Translations under genes and position numbers: made by a program
Shown here: piece by piece, positions 44,948-54,900 of the stretch
Numbering within the stretch: position 1 is the stretch's first letter
Layout: the number at the start of each line of letters is the position of its first letter
Notes under the pieces: generated by a model
What the model saw: the letters and a program-made list of their open reading frames with translations, nothing else
Databases searched by the model: none
Told to the model about the DNA's origin: nothing
From: Methylacidimicrobium fagopyrum
Lineage (GTDB): Bacteria > Verrucomicrobiota > Verrucomicrobiia > Limisphaerales > UBA11358
NCBI GenBank assembly: GCA_026225255.1
Contig: JAMFSJ010000066.1
Coordinates: forward strand, 1 to 64,000
Direction of reading: 5' to 3'
Length of the DNA: 64,000 nt

Positions 44948-47113
44948 ATGAAAACCGAACACCCCGCATTGCTCCCGCTGCTCAAGCAATACTTCGGTTA
45001 TACCTCGTTCCGACCGCTGCAGGCGGAAATCATCCAAGATTCGCTCGCGGGCAAGGATGTCTTCGCGCTGCTGCCGACTGGCGGCGGAAAATCCCTTTGC
45101 TTTCAACTTCCGGCGCTCACCCACAACGGCCTCACGGTGGTCGTTTCGCCCTTGATCGCGTTGATGAAAGATCAAGTGGATGCCTTGACGGCCAGCGGTA
45201 TTGCCGCGACGTTTTTGAATTCCTCGCTCGTCGCTGGTGAATCGCGCGAACGTCTGCGCGGTTTGCACACCGGGCAATTTCGTCTGCTCTACGTCGCGCC
45301 GGAACGTTTGATGTTATCCGGTTTTCTGGAGGATTTGAAACGCTGGAACGTGCGGTTGATCGCAGTGGATGAGGCGCATTGCATTAGCGAATGGGGTCAC
45401 GATTTTCGCCCGGAATATCGCCAGATCGCAGAATTGCGTTCGCATTTTCCCGGCGTGCCAATGATGGCGCTCACCGCTACCGCCACCGGTCGCGTGCGCG
45501 AGGACATCGTCAAACATCTGAAACTCGCCGAGCCACAGTGCTACGTCGCCAGTTTCAATCGTCCGAACCTGACCTATCGCGTGCTGCCGAAGAGCAAACC
45601 TTACGATCAGGTTTACGAATTTGTCCGCGCGCGCCCGAAAGAATGCGGCATCATTTATTGTCAATCGCGCAAAGCCGCCGAGAGCGTGGCCGATCGCTTG
45701 AACGAAGATGGCATTCGCGCGAAACCGTATCACGCCGGGCTCACGCCGAAGCAACGGTCCGAGCATCAAGAACTTTTTTTGCGCGACGACGTGCGGGTGA
45801 TTTGCGCGACCATCGCGTTCGGCATGGGCATCAACAAACCGAATGTGCGGTTCGTGATCCACTACGATCTGCCAAAAAATATCGAGGGCTATTATCAGGA
45901 AACCGGTCGTGCCGGGCGCGACGGTTTGCCGGGCGAATGCGTCTTGTTGTTCAGCGCGGGCGACGTGGTGAAACAGACGACGTTCATTGATGAAAAACCA
46001 AATCCCGACGAACAGAAAATTGCGCGGGAACAGTTGCAGCAAATGGTGCATTACGCGGAATGCGCGAGTTGTCGGCGCACGGAATTACTCGCGTATTTTG
46101 GTGAAGAATTTTCGGCTGACGAGTGCGGCGCGTGTGATAATTGTCTTTCGCCGCGCGCAACGTTTGACGGCACCTTGGCCGCCCAAAAGTTTCTTTCCTG
46201 CATTTTTCGCATCCGCGAAAAAACCGGTTTCGGCGTCGGCTTGAATCACATTGTGGAAGTTTTGACGGGCGCGGACACGGATAAAGTTCGCAAATGGAAT
46301 CATACGCAACTTTCGACTTACGGCATTGGCAAAGAACACAGCCGTCCCGAATGGGCCGCGATTGGGCGCGAATTAATCCGCCTCGGCCATGTTCGGCAGA
46401 CTACGGAAAAATTCAGCGTGCTCGAAATGACCAATGCGGGCGCGGCAATTCTGAAGCAACGCACAAAAGTGACGTTGACCAAACCTGTGACCGCGCCCGA
46501 ACCGCAAGCGCATCGCGCCGGCGAAATCGCGTGCGACGAAGTCTTGTTCGAGCGTTTGCGCTCACTCCGTAAAACGTTGGCCGACGAACGCGATGTGCCC
46601 GCTTACATTATTTTTTCCGACGTCGCGCTGCGGCAGATGGCGCGCGAATATCCGACCGGCGAACGCGAGTTCACGCGCATCAGCGGCGTGGGCGAAAAGA
46701 AATTACGCGAGTTCGGCGACCTATTTCGCGGCGAAATCACTGCGCATTTGCAGACGAATCCGCGGCAGGTTTTTGCGGACGAAACGTTCGTCGTGCCGAT
46801 GTCGCAACGTTCCAGCTTGGGCGATACGGCGCGCGAAACGTTGCGCCGCTTTCGGGCGGGCGAATCCGTCGCGCAAATCGCGGCCAGTCGGGATTTGGTG
46901 GTTGGCACCATTTTTGGCCATCTTGCGACCGCCATCGAAGTGGGTGAAATTATTGATCTAAACCAACTCGCCAGCGCCGAGGCGCAAAGTGAAATCGCCG
47001 CGGCTTTCAAGCAAACAGGCTGGGGTAACATCGTCGGCGCACGGGAATTGTTAGGCGAGAAGTATGATTTTGGTTTGTTGCGCGTTTATCGCGCGCACAA
47101 AACGAAGCGCTAA
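44948..47113 (+). CDS. recQ: ATP-dependent DNA helicase RecQ
   Basis: The 721-residue superfamily 2 helicase has LLPTGGGKSLCFQLPAL (Walker A), IAVDEAHCISEWGHDFRPEY (DEAH), FNRPNLTYRVLP and GIIYCQSRKAAESVADRLNE. Further on come YQETGRAGRDGLPGECVLLF, the four-Cys zinc site (CASCRRTELLAYFG, CGACDNC), an RQC winged-helix part, and an HRDC domain (~500-590). A C-terminal helix-turn-helix domain (SLGDTARETLRRFRAGESVA, VVGTIFGHLATAIEVGEIID) also occurs in many RecQ proteins. An in-frame GTG at 44945 adds one residue. Confidence 0.96.
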   Translation: MKTEHPALLPLLKQYFGYTSFRPLQAEIIQDSLAGKDVFALLPTGGGKSLCFQLPALTHNGLTVVVSPLIALMKDQVDALTASGIAATFLNSSLVAGESRERLRGLHTGQFRLLYVAPERLMLSGFLEDLKRWNVRLIAVDEAHCISEWGHDFRPEYRQIAELRSHFPGVPMMALTATATGRVREDIVKHLKLAEPQCYVASFNRPNLTYRVLPKSKPYDQVYEFVRARPKECGIIYCQSRKAAESVADRLNEDGIRAKPYHAGLTPKQRSEHQELFLRDDVRVICATIAFGMGINKPNVRFVIHYDLPKNIEGYYQETGRAGRDGLPGECVLLFSAGDVVKQTTFIDEKPNPDEQKIAREQLQQMVHYAECASCRRTELLAYFGEEFSADECGACDNCLSPRATFDGTLAAQKFLSCIFRIREKTGFGVGLNHIVEVLTGADTDKVRKWNHTQLSTYGIGKEHSRPEWAAIGRELIRLGHVRQTTEKFSVLEMTNAGAAILKQRTKVTLTKPVTAPEPQAHRAGEIACDEVLFERLRSLRKTLADERDVPAYIIFSDVALRQMAREYPTGEREFTRISGVGEKKLREFGDLFRGEITAHLQTNPRQVFADETFVVPMSQRSSLGDTARETLRRFRAGESVAQIAASRDLVVGTIFGHLATAIEVGEIIDLNQLASAEAQSEIAAAFKQTGWGNIVGARELLGEKYDFGLLRVYRAHKTKR

Positions 47114-47204
47114 TTTTCTGACTTTAAACGGTTATGGACTAATCACCTTGACACATTCCGCAAAATTACGTTCCTTCGAATAAATAATGATCAGAAAGGT
47201 TTGA

Positions 47205-48989
47205 ATGAAAAAGTTAATTGTGATTTGTATCGGGTTCATTTCGCTGGTCTGGGCCGGCTTTTCCCAAACGTTAGGAACCGCTTTGGATAATGCAAATTTA
47301 ACGTGGACGACCAGCAGTCAAATTCCGGCAGGCACATGGAGCGGAGAATCAACGAACTTTTACTATGGCGGAGCCGCCGCCGTGAGCGGCAATTTATTTA
47401 ATTCAACCACAGCGACCTCGACTTTGCAGACGACGGTAACTGGTCCTGGAACGTTGGCTTTTTGGTGGAAAGTTTCTTCCGGTTCGTCCGCATCTAGTTT
47501 CGGTGCGCTGCTGACTTTTAAGGTTGGCAATGTTCAGAAAAACGCTATTCAAGACAATGTGGATTGGCAGCAACAAACGGTTTATTTGCCGGCCGGTTCG
47601 CAAACGCTGCAATGGGTTTCCTCTCAAACTTCATTTCAATATCCGGCAACGGGTTATGTGGATGACGTGACTTGGACTACGGGGAGCACCGCGCCGACCA
47701 TTGTCACCGAGCCAGCCGGGCAATCTGAAATTGCCGGTCTGAATGCGACTTTTCACGTCAGTGTGGTCGGCACGCCGCCGTTCGCTTATCAATGGCGGTT
47801 CAATGGCATAAATATTTCTGCCGCCACGAACGCGGCTTATATCGTGACGAATGTGCAGTCTGTCAATTTGGGAAATTATGACGTTGTTATCACTAATAGC
47901 GTGGGAACAAATTATAGTTCCCTTGCGCCTTTGGTTTTGGGTCAAATTACGGGTTGGGGTGATAGTTCTTTCGGTGAGACTTTTATCCCGGCTAACACTA
48001 CTAATGCGTTAATGATCGCCGGCAGTTTGGGAGCCAGCTTTATATTGAATCCGGATCGGACGGTTACGGCTTGGGGAAATAATGCTACTTTTATAACAAA
48101 CCTACCTGTTGGCCTTACCAATGTCATCGCCTTGTCGGCAGGTATCAACCATTGTCTGGCTTTAAAAGCTGATGGCACACTTATGGCATGGGGCACAAAT
48201 TATTATGGGGAAACGGTTGTTCCGCCGGGCCTTTCTAATGTGGTGGCGGTTGCGGCGGGAGATTTACATAGCCTGGTCTTGCAAGCCGATGGCACTGTCA
48301 TTGCGTGGGGACTGAATACCATTGGTCAAACGAATGTGCCCGTTGGTTTGACCAATGTGGTTGCCATTAGCGCTGGCACTGATTTCAGCGTCGCCTTATG
48401 CGCCAATGGAACGGTCGCTGCCTGGGGTGAAAACTTTTCCGGCCAGACAAAGGTGCCGGCTGACTTAACCAATGCCGTGGCGATCACCAGCGGCCCAAAC
48501 TTCAGTGCCGCTTTGCGTGCGGATGGAACGGTTGTTACCTGGGGCGGGAACTATACTTCGTGGACCAATGTTCCGACGGGATTGTCAAATGTGGTCGCCC
48601 TTTCGGCCTACGGTTATTTGACCGCCGCCCTCAAAGCGGATGGAACAGTAAAGGCGTGGGGCAACAATTCATTTGGTGCCACCAATATTCCATCAGGCCT
48701 GACCAATGTGGTGATGCTGGGAATCGGCTGGTATCATGCGCTGGCTGTGACTGGCAACGGCAACCCAGTAATTCAAAATAACATCTTAAATCCAAACTGC
48801 AGCACCAATGGATTCGGGCTTACCATCCCCACACAATGCGGGCACGTTTATCGGCTCGAATATCAAAGCAATTTGGGCGACAGCAACTGGACCAGTCTGC
48901 CAATGGCGGCTGGTAATGGAACCAACTTGGTTCTGGCTGACCCTTGCCTGACAGCGTCACAACGTTTCTATCGTGTCCGCCGTTGGTAA
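47205..48989 (+). CDS. Secreted RCC1-repeat protein with Ig-like domain
   Basis: The 594-residue protein has a signal peptide (KLIVICIGFISLVWAGFSQT), a beta-rich domain (~25-165, with GPGTLAFWWKVSSGSSASSF) and an Ig-like domain (~170-240, PFAYQWRFNGINISAATNAA, YDVVITNSVG). About seven RCC1-type repeats of ~38-42 residues follow, each with AWGxNxxGQTxVPxGLxNV and SAALxxDGTV (about 245-525). A C-terminal FYRVRRW-ending domain (LEYQSNLGDSNWTSL) also recurs in surface proteins of this phylum. The RBS AGAAAGG lies at 47193-47199. Confidence 0.88.
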   Translation: MKKLIVICIGFISLVWAGFSQTLGTALDNANLTWTTSSQIPAGTWSGESTNFYYGGAAAVSGNLFNSTTATSTLQTTVTGPGTLAFWWKVSSGSSASSFGALLTFKVGNVQKNAIQDNVDWQQQTVYLPAGSQTLQWVSSQTSFQYPATGYVDDVTWTTGSTAPTIVTEPAGQSEIAGLNATFHVSVVGTPPFAYQWRFNGINISAATNAAYIVTNVQSVNLGNYDVVITNSVGTNYSSLAPLVLGQITGWGDSSFGETFIPANTTNALMIAGSLGASFILNPDRTVTAWGNNATFITNLPVGLTNVIALSAGINHCLALKADGTLMAWGTNYYGETVVPPGLSNVVAVAAGDLHSLVLQADGTVIAWGLNTIGQTNVPVGLTNVVAISAGTDFSVALCANGTVAAWGENFSGQTKVPADLTNAVAITSGPNFSAALRADGTVVTWGGNYTSWTNVPTGLSNVVALSAYGYLTAALKADGTVKAWGNNSFGATNIPSGLTNVVMLGIGWYHALAVTGNGNPVIQNNILNPNCSTNGFGLTIPTQCGHVYRLEYQSNLGDSNWTSLPMAAGNGTNLVLADPCLTASQRFYRVRRW

Positions 48990-48998
48990 AAAGGCGGC

Positions 48999-51276
48999 TT
49001 ATTGTTTGCTCATGGACGGCGGCGCGGCATCTGGCGCACTGCCCCATTTTGGATTTGGTTTCGATCCCATTTGGAAAATAAATTTCCCGCCATTCGCAAT
49101 GTCCGCGTGACTGAACCACGGTTTGTTCCACGGTTGGCCGTTCAAGGTGGCGGATTGGATATAGAGATTTTTGTCGGAATTATTTTTCGCCTGGATGATC
49201 AAATCTTTGCCGTTGCCCAGATGAATCTTGACCTCATCGAAGAGCGGCGAGCCGATGATGTAATCCGGGCTGGATGGATCCACGGTATAAAACCCCATCG
49301 CGCTGAAAACATACCATGACGAGGTGGAACCTTGGTCGTCCATGCCTGGATACGCGAGGCCGTATTTATCGCTTCCATACATGAGCGCAAGAATTTTGCG
49401 GACGAGTTCCTGCGTCTTCCACGGTTGACCGGCGTAATCGTAATAGTAAGCGACCTGTTGATCCGGTTGATTGCCCTGACAATACAAACCGATGATGCCC
49501 GTGACGTCGCGGGCGATGCCTTTCGGGTGATACGGCGTGTTAAAAAACGTATCGAGCTTCGTTAAGAAATTAGTGCGTCCGCCGACCAAATTAATCAAGC
49601 CTTGGACATCGTGCGGCACGAGCCAGAAATTTTGCCAGCCGCTCGCTTCCTTCGACATGTAATTGTAATAAGGCTCAAACGGATCGTAAGGTGAAATCCA
49701 CGAACCATCGGCGGCGCGACCGCGCATGAAACCAGTCGAGGCGTCGAACACGTTGGTGTAATTATGCGCGCGGGCGAGGAACATTTTGTAGTCATCATCC
49801 TTGCCCAGCTTTTTGGCGAATTGCGCGAGCGCGTAATCGTCCCAGCTATATTCCAACGTTTTATCCACGCCCGCGTGGCCGTCGGCATTGGGCGGACTCG
49901 GATGTTCTTGAAAATCTTCGTGCACCCAGCCGTTTTTCAAATACTCGGCGAGATCGCCACGCGGACCGGCGGGATCCATTGCATTTTTGCGGAGATATTC
50001 GTAAACGGACGCGTAATCAAACGGCACGCCGCGCTCCCAATCACCCAGATACATGAACACCGCGTGATCACCATAAAACGACGTGTGCATCCAGCCGGAT
50101 TCGCGGGCCATTTCAAGATGCGTGCGGAGGATGTTGGTCTTCACTTCCGGTTCGAGCAGAGTGAGCAATACGATTTGATTGCGGCCCGTATCCCAAAACG
50201 CGATCGGGCTATAGCGATCATATTCAGCGACGTGACCATCAGAATTGCGCCCGCGTAATGAGGCGCCTTTTTTGGCGACGAGATGTGGTTGGAGCAATGA
50301 GTTATAAAGCGTGGAGTAAAATAATTCACGTTGATGTTCCGTGCCGCCTTTGACTTCGATCAAATAATTTATCGCGCCAAAGATTTTTTGCGTTTTCATG
50401 CACGCCATCAAAGTTAGTTGGTTCAGCATTCAGTTGTTCCTGCGCGGTCTCGAATGAACGACCAGAAGCAATGCGAACCAAAATCTGTTCATCCGCCGTT
50501 GTGGAAAATTCAAGATACGCGCCGGCGTAGCTGCCGGAAATAGTGTGCGCTCCGGCACGAACGGAATCGTCACGGCGAACGCGGGCGCCTTCTAATTGCG
50601 GCTGGTTTTGACGAAACGTGCCGAAGGATTTGAACGGTTTGGAAAATTCCGCGACGAAGCAACGTCCACCGCGCCCGCGAACCGTATGATCATTCACGAT
50701 CTCAATGCTGTTGTCGCCTGCACCCAGATCAATCAGCACCGCGCCACGTTCTGACTTCGGAAACGTGAAGCGATAATAGCCCGTGCGCTCGGTCGTGGTC
50801 AGTTCCGTGCGCACGCCGCTATCGGGAAAAAATACCGAGTAATAACCGGGCGACGCTTTTTCCGTGTCTTTGTCGTAGGGCGATGCGTAAGTGCGATCCG
50901 GTGGCACATTCCAATCGCCCACGACCGGCATGATCGTTAAGCCCGGCATCGGCGAGGAAAATCCGAGCATCGTCCGGCGTGAATGCACATAGGGAAAAAT
51001 GATGCCGTGATTGCCCGCCGCTTCGGTCAGGTCTTTGTTGATCGGGCCAAGAATAATATCGCGATGCGGCAACGCCGGTCCGGGATAAGTGAAGCCCGAA
51101 TACGCTTCTTCACCCGGCGGTGGCGCGTTGCCCAGCAACTTCGGATCATCCAATGAAGCCGTGCCGACGAGCGGATTGGCATAATCCACGGGCGTTTTAT
51201 CAGCGAACGAATTGCTGGCGAGTCCGCCAAGCAAAGCCATGAGGATCAATCCTTTGAAAGCAAAATTGCGAATCAT
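48999..51276 (-). pseudogene. GH92 alpha-mannosidase with internal frameshift
   Basis: Two overlapping minus-strand frames make one GH92 protein. The N-terminal frame (51276 to about 50365) has a signal peptide and KTPVDYANPLVGTASLDDPK, AYSGFTYPGPALPHRDIIL and GYYRFTFPKSERGAVLIDLG, ending in ENAKNLWRDKL. The C-terminal frame (from about 50370) takes up with LIEVKGGTEHQRELFYSTLY, then SPIAFWDTGRNQIVLLTLLE, GYAG-type repeats and PGMDDQGSTSSWYVFSAMGF. Neither frame alone is a full enzyme; together they give ~750 residues, the family length. A single-base change near 50357-50375 would restore it. This could be a true frameshift or a sequence error. Confidence 0.88.
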
Positions 51277-51328
51277 ATACCGATATTAAACTGTTCGGCA
51301 GCGATCCGTAAATCTTTACCGACGTTTC

Positions 51329-51397
51329 GGAGCGCCGAGCATTGCTCGGCAAGATGATCGCTACGGCCACACCGAGCCGAGCGATGCTCGGTGCTCC
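51329..51397 (+). repeat. 69-bp palindromic intergenic element, copy 2
   Basis: Left arm GGAGCGCCGAGCATTGCTCG plus GC (51329-51350) is identical to copy 1 at 35010; the right arm (51376-51397, GCCGAGCGATGCTCGGTGCT plus CC) pairs well with it. The middle 25 bases differ between copies. The total length (69 bp) is the same in both copies. It lies between the GH92 and addB-like genes. Confidence 0.85.
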
Positions 51398-51406
51398 GGA
51401 GCATAG

Positions 51407-54400
51407 TTACTCTGCCTTCTCTGCGCGCAAAACGCGGAAAGGATGCGTCCACTTATCAATCCGGCACGCCGGACGATAATCACAATAATCACACGCCGTC
51501 ACCGTGCCTTTGCGATACGGATCCACTTGCGCCGCGCCGGAGAAAATGCTTTCGCCGATCGTGCGCAACTGCGCTTCCACACCGTCGAGCAGTTTTAGAA
51601 ATTCTGCGCGCGGCATCGCTTCCTTGGATGCTTTGCTGACGGAACCATCTTTATTCCGGCTAAATTTGAATTGGTCCGCGGTATTCGCCGAATCCAATTT
51701 TTCTAACGCGCCGGCATCAAAACGTCCCGTGTGCCGATACGCTTCGCGCCGCGATTCATCCGCGTCGGCCAACGCTTCCGTGCGCGAATCACCGCTGGCA
51801 AATTGACCGCGCAAATTAACGTAAAAAACGCCGGCGGGAAAAATTTCGCCCGCGCCTAAAATTGTCTCCGGCCAATTGCGCACGGCGGCGAGATACGCGA
51901 GCAGTTGCAATTGAATGCCGTTCGCGACCAAAACATTATCGAGTTTGCGCGCGCTTGATTTGTAATCCATCACCACCGCGAGCGTGCGTTCGCCGTCGCG
52001 ACATAAATCAATGCGATCAATCTGTCCGCCCAACGCGAGTTGATGGCCGGCGCTCAAATCAATTTTCAACGCCGGCGCGACATGTTTTTCGCCAAACGCA
52101 AATTCAGCTTTCACCGGATCAAACTGATATTGCTCGCGCATCCAGCCGACCAGCGTGCCGACAAAATCCTGTAACGCAACGGTCAACATGCGCGCGTCAA
52201 AACGGCTTTGCGCGTCCAGGTTCAACAATCCGTTGCGATAAACGGGCGTAAATTCAGCGGCGATTGTGGCGATGCGTTGACGCGCTTCCGCTGGCACCAA
52301 ATCGCGCCAACGTTTGTTTTCGGTCACGAGCTGATCGTGAAATGTTTTTAAGATTTCGTGTTGAAATGTGCCGCGCTCGCGGGCGTCCAGTTCATATTCT
52401 TTCCGTTCCTGCGCCCGCAATCCGGAATGGATAAAAAAACGAAACGGACACGACGCAAATTGTTCGAGCCGGCTGACGGACGATTTCAAAACCGGGCCGT
52501 AAATTTTTTCAGCGAGGATCGGCGGCAGATTTTCTGTTGGCTCGGGTTCGTGCAATTGTCGCAAATTTTCCGCGAGTGTTTTGAGTGACGAGATTTCTAG
52601 CAAGGGTTTCCAATTGCCCGTCGGCAAGGTCGGGCGGAGTGGCTGCTCGGCTTCGGTTTTATCGTCGTTCGATGGGTTGCCGCCGTCACCGCCATCCCTA
52701 ATAATATTGGGGCAAAGTGGCCGCTTTGCCTGGCCGATAATCGCTTCTAGCGGCACGATCAGTTCGTTCGCGTGCTGGGCTTCGTGCCAATCGTTGTTGC
52801 CGGAAAATTCATCGACGGCCAGTTGCGGGAATATCTTTTGTAAATGCGCGATGAATGATGACGGGTTTTTCGCTTTGCCATCGGCGCTTTGGCGCGAAAA
52901 TGTCACGGTTAATTTTTCATTTGCACGCGTGCAGGCGATGTAGCCGAGATAACGTTCGCGGGCGAGTTGATCAAAAATATTCGGGCCGAGCGCGACGTTT
53001 TGCAGCTCTAATTCATCGCGATCCGAATTTGTGAGGATCGCGGGCGTGTTGGGCGCAGCGGGAAAAATCGATTCATTCACGCCGAGCACGAGCGTAAATT
53101 TCAGATTCGGATTGCGCGCGCGATCAATCGCGCCGACCAACACTTCATCGAGCACCGGCGGAATGACGCCGACGGTCAAGCCCGCGAGCCCGGCATCCAA
53201 AATCGGCAGCCAATCGCGCAACGCGAGGCGTTCGTGCGGAAAGGCGAGCGCGAGATTGTCGAGCCAGGCGTTCATTTGTTCCAGCACGGTGGAATGAATT
53301 GCTAATTGCCGATTGCCGATTGCCGATTGCGCTTCCGCGAGCGTCCAACTTTCCAGCACGGTTTTGACGTTAAGATCGCGCCATAGATCACGCAACGAAT
53401 CAGCCAGCTGTGCGCCGGTGGGCTGGAATTTTAATTTTGTGAACTGCGTGAAAATTTTTTCAAACGGTGAGAGAATTTTTTCGCGCGACCGTTCCGAAGT
53501 TTCATCCGGCAACGGTTCGCGCCAGATTTTGCCGTGCCAGCCGAATTCCAACGCCGCGTTTTCGAGCTGATCAATTTCCGTTTCGTCCGCCGGGCAAAAT
53601 CCGGCCTTGAGCGCGGCAAACCAATCCTCATGTTGCCAATCAAACGTCACGGTGCGGAGCGCGCTGCGCGTGAGTTCGGCGAGCGGGTGATGCGCCACGC
53701 TTTCGCGGCGATCGAGAAAAAACGGCAGGCCGTAGCGACGGAATGTCCGGGCGAGCGACTTGTGATAATCACCCAAACTGCGGACGAGCACCGCGCAATC
53801 GCGCAAGCGGTTTCCGGCGCGGACGAATTTCAAAACCTCTCGCGCGGCAAAAACGGCTTCGGCTTCCGGGTTTTGACACGCAACGATGCGCAAGGCAGAT
53901 TCTGGATTCTGGATTCTGGATTCTGGATTCTGATTCGGGTTCGCCCAGCGTCTTTCCAATTGGGATAGTTCCGGGTTTTCGGCGAAACGATTTTTCTGCG
54001 GATCGCGTTTGAGCGTTTCAACTGTGATGTTGCAATCGGGCAACTTCGCGAGCCGGGCGCGACATTGTTGAAACGTTTTGCCGATGGCCGACCAAATCGA
54101 AAGCCACGAACCTTCCGCCGCCGTTTCGGTTTCGAGGCAGAACGCAAGCGTGGCGTCCTCGCAAAATGGGATAATGGCGGTGAGAAAATCCAATTCCTGC
54201 GGCGTCATTTCGGCGAAACCATCCAGCCACAAGTTTTGAATTTTTAGTTTTGAATTTTTAGTTTGGGATTCTTGGCGTAGCGCGTTCGTCGCGAACTCGA
54301 GCAGGCGGTTTGAATCTTGCAAGCTGTGTTCGTCCAGCCAGCGTTCGTAGTTTTCCAGCAGCAACGCGAGGTCGAGCAGTTTCTTTTTTAGTTCCGCGCG

Positions 54401-54847
54401 AAACTTTTTAAGCTCGGTCAACTGGCGCAGTTTAGCCGGCGTGAATTGATGTTGCTGCAGTTCCGCCAGCAGCGTGCTGAGTTCCAGTGCGAAGCCCGGA
54501 CGCCGCGCACTTTTATCAAATAATTTTAGGTCATTGCCGTGTCGCTGCAGTAACGCGCGCAAAACCATGATGCGACCTTCAGCGGAAAGAATTTTCGGCG
54601 GCGCGACGTTTAGCTTTTCAAAAACAAATTGCGCGAGGCGTTCAAAAGAAAAAATATTCAGCCGCGTGTAACCGGAAATTGTCGCATCGGCGAGTAACTG
54701 GCGTTCGATCTGGAACGTGGCTTGTTTGGGCGCGAGAAAAATCAGCGGCGCACCCGCCGGGCTGGCGTGCAAAGCAGCGCGGATTTCCGCCAGACAGCGG
54801 AACGTCTTGCCGCTGCCAGCGGGACCAAGCAGGAATTGCACGCGCAC
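51407..54847 (-). CDS. AddB-like helicase/exonuclease subunit with PD-(D/E)XK nuclease and FeS site
   Basis: The 1146-residue protein starts with the P-loop FLLGPAGSGKTFRCLAEIRA and has the inactive helicase layout of AddB (LFLAP-type LIFLAPKQATFQIERQLL; ILTNSDRDELELQNVALGPN; RERYLGYIACTRANEKLTVT). Its C-terminus is a PDDEXK nuclease (SVSRLEQFASCPFRFFIHSG; GTFQHEILKTFH; MDYKSSARK with the catalytic D-x-K) followed by FeS cysteines in TACDYCDYRPACRID. The protein is ATP-using in the Walker sense. No addA lies adjacent. Three short tandem DNA repeats with period 7 or 14 lie inside the gene (53305, 53898 and 54232), in linker-like parts of the protein. Confidence 0.88.
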   Translation of the reverse strand: MRVQFLLGPAGSGKTFRCLAEIRAALHASPAGAPLIFLAPKQATFQIERQLLADATISGYTRLNIFSFERLAQFVFEKLNVAPPKILSAEGRIMVLRALLQRHGNDLKLFDKSARRPGFALELSTLLAELQQHQFTPAKLRQLTELKKFRAELKKKLLDLALLLENYERWLDEHSLQDSNRLLEFATNALRQESQTKNSKLKIQNLWLDGFAEMTPQELDFLTAIIPFCEDATLAFCLETETAAEGSWLSIWSAIGKTFQQCRARLAKLPDCNITVETLKRDPQKNRFAENPELSQLERRWANPNQNPESRIQNPESALRIVACQNPEAEAVFAAREVLKFVRAGNRLRDCAVLVRSLGDYHKSLARTFRRYGLPFFLDRRESVAHHPLAELTRSALRTVTFDWQHEDWFAALKAGFCPADETEIDQLENAALEFGWHGKIWREPLPDETSERSREKILSPFEKIFTQFTKLKFQPTGAQLADSLRDLWRDLNVKTVLESWTLAEAQSAIGNRQLAIHSTVLEQMNAWLDNLALAFPHERLALRDWLPILDAGLAGLTVGVIPPVLDEVLVGAIDRARNPNLKFTLVLGVNESIFPAAPNTPAILTNSDRDELELQNVALGPNIFDQLARERYLGYIACTRANEKLTVTFSRQSADGKAKNPSSFIAHLQKIFPQLAVDEFSGNNDWHEAQHANELIVPLEAIIGQAKRPLCPNIIRDGGDGGNPSNDDKTEAEQPLRPTLPTGNWKPLLEISSLKTLAENLRQLHEPEPTENLPPILAEKIYGPVLKSSVSRLEQFASCPFRFFIHSGLRAQERKEYELDARERGTFQHEILKTFHDQLVTENKRWRDLVPAEARQRIATIAAEFTPVYRNGLLNLDAQSRFDARMLTVALQDFVGTLVGWMREQYQFDPVKAEFAFGEKHVAPALKIDLSAGHQLALGGQIDRIDLCRDGERTLAVVMDYKSSARKLDNVLVANGIQLQLLAYLAAVRNWPETILGAGEIFPAGVFYVNLRGQFASGDSRTEALADADESRREAYRHTGRFDAGALEKLDSANTADQFKFSRNKDGSVSKASKEAMPRAEFLKLLDGVEAQLRTIGESIFSGAAQVDPYRKGTVTACDYCDYRPACRIDKWTHPFRVLRAEKAE
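53305..53330 (+). repeat. Heptamer tandem repeat (ATTGCCG)n inside the addB-like gene
   Basis: ATTGCCG occurs three times in a row from 53305 to 53325 and a partial fourth copy follows. On the coding strand it encodes part of QSAIGNRQLAIHS (about residues 505-516). Seven is not a multiple of three, so gain or loss of one unit would shift the frame. Confidence 0.85.
53898..53932 (+). repeat. Heptamer tandem repeat (GATTCTG)5 inside the addB-like gene
   Basis: Five perfect head-to-tail copies of GATTCTG run from 53898 to 53932. On the coding strand they encode NQNPESRIQNPES (about residues 304-318), a Pro/Asn/Glu-rich linker with a repeated QNPES word. Slippage by one or two units would break the frame. 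Confidence 0.92.
54232..54264 (+). repeat. 14-bp tandem repeat (AGTTTTGAATTTTT)2.4 inside the addB-like gene
   Basis: AGTTTTGAATTTTT is repeated at 54232-54245 and 54246-54259, with a partial third copy after it. The coding strand gives TKNSKLKIQN (about residues 195-206), a Lys/Asn linker. The period of 14 is twice seven, matching the period of the other two repeats in this gene. Confidence 0.85.
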
Positions 54848-54858
54848 ACTTTATTTTC

Positions 54859-54882
54859 TCGCAAAGTCGCAAAGTCGCAAAG
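54859..54882 (+). repeat. Octamer tandem repeat (TCGCAAAG)3
   Basis: TCGCAAAG is repeated three times without errors just upstream of the addB-like start (11 bp away on the minus strand). It may affect the promoter or leader of that gene if unit number changes. Confidence 0.85.
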
Positions 54883-54900
54883 GAATTTGTTTTAGTCGGC

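Noticed and set aside
53305..53932. Heptamer tracts as a CRISPR-like array
   Set aside because: The units are contiguous with no spacers, lie inside a coding gene, and no cas genes are near.
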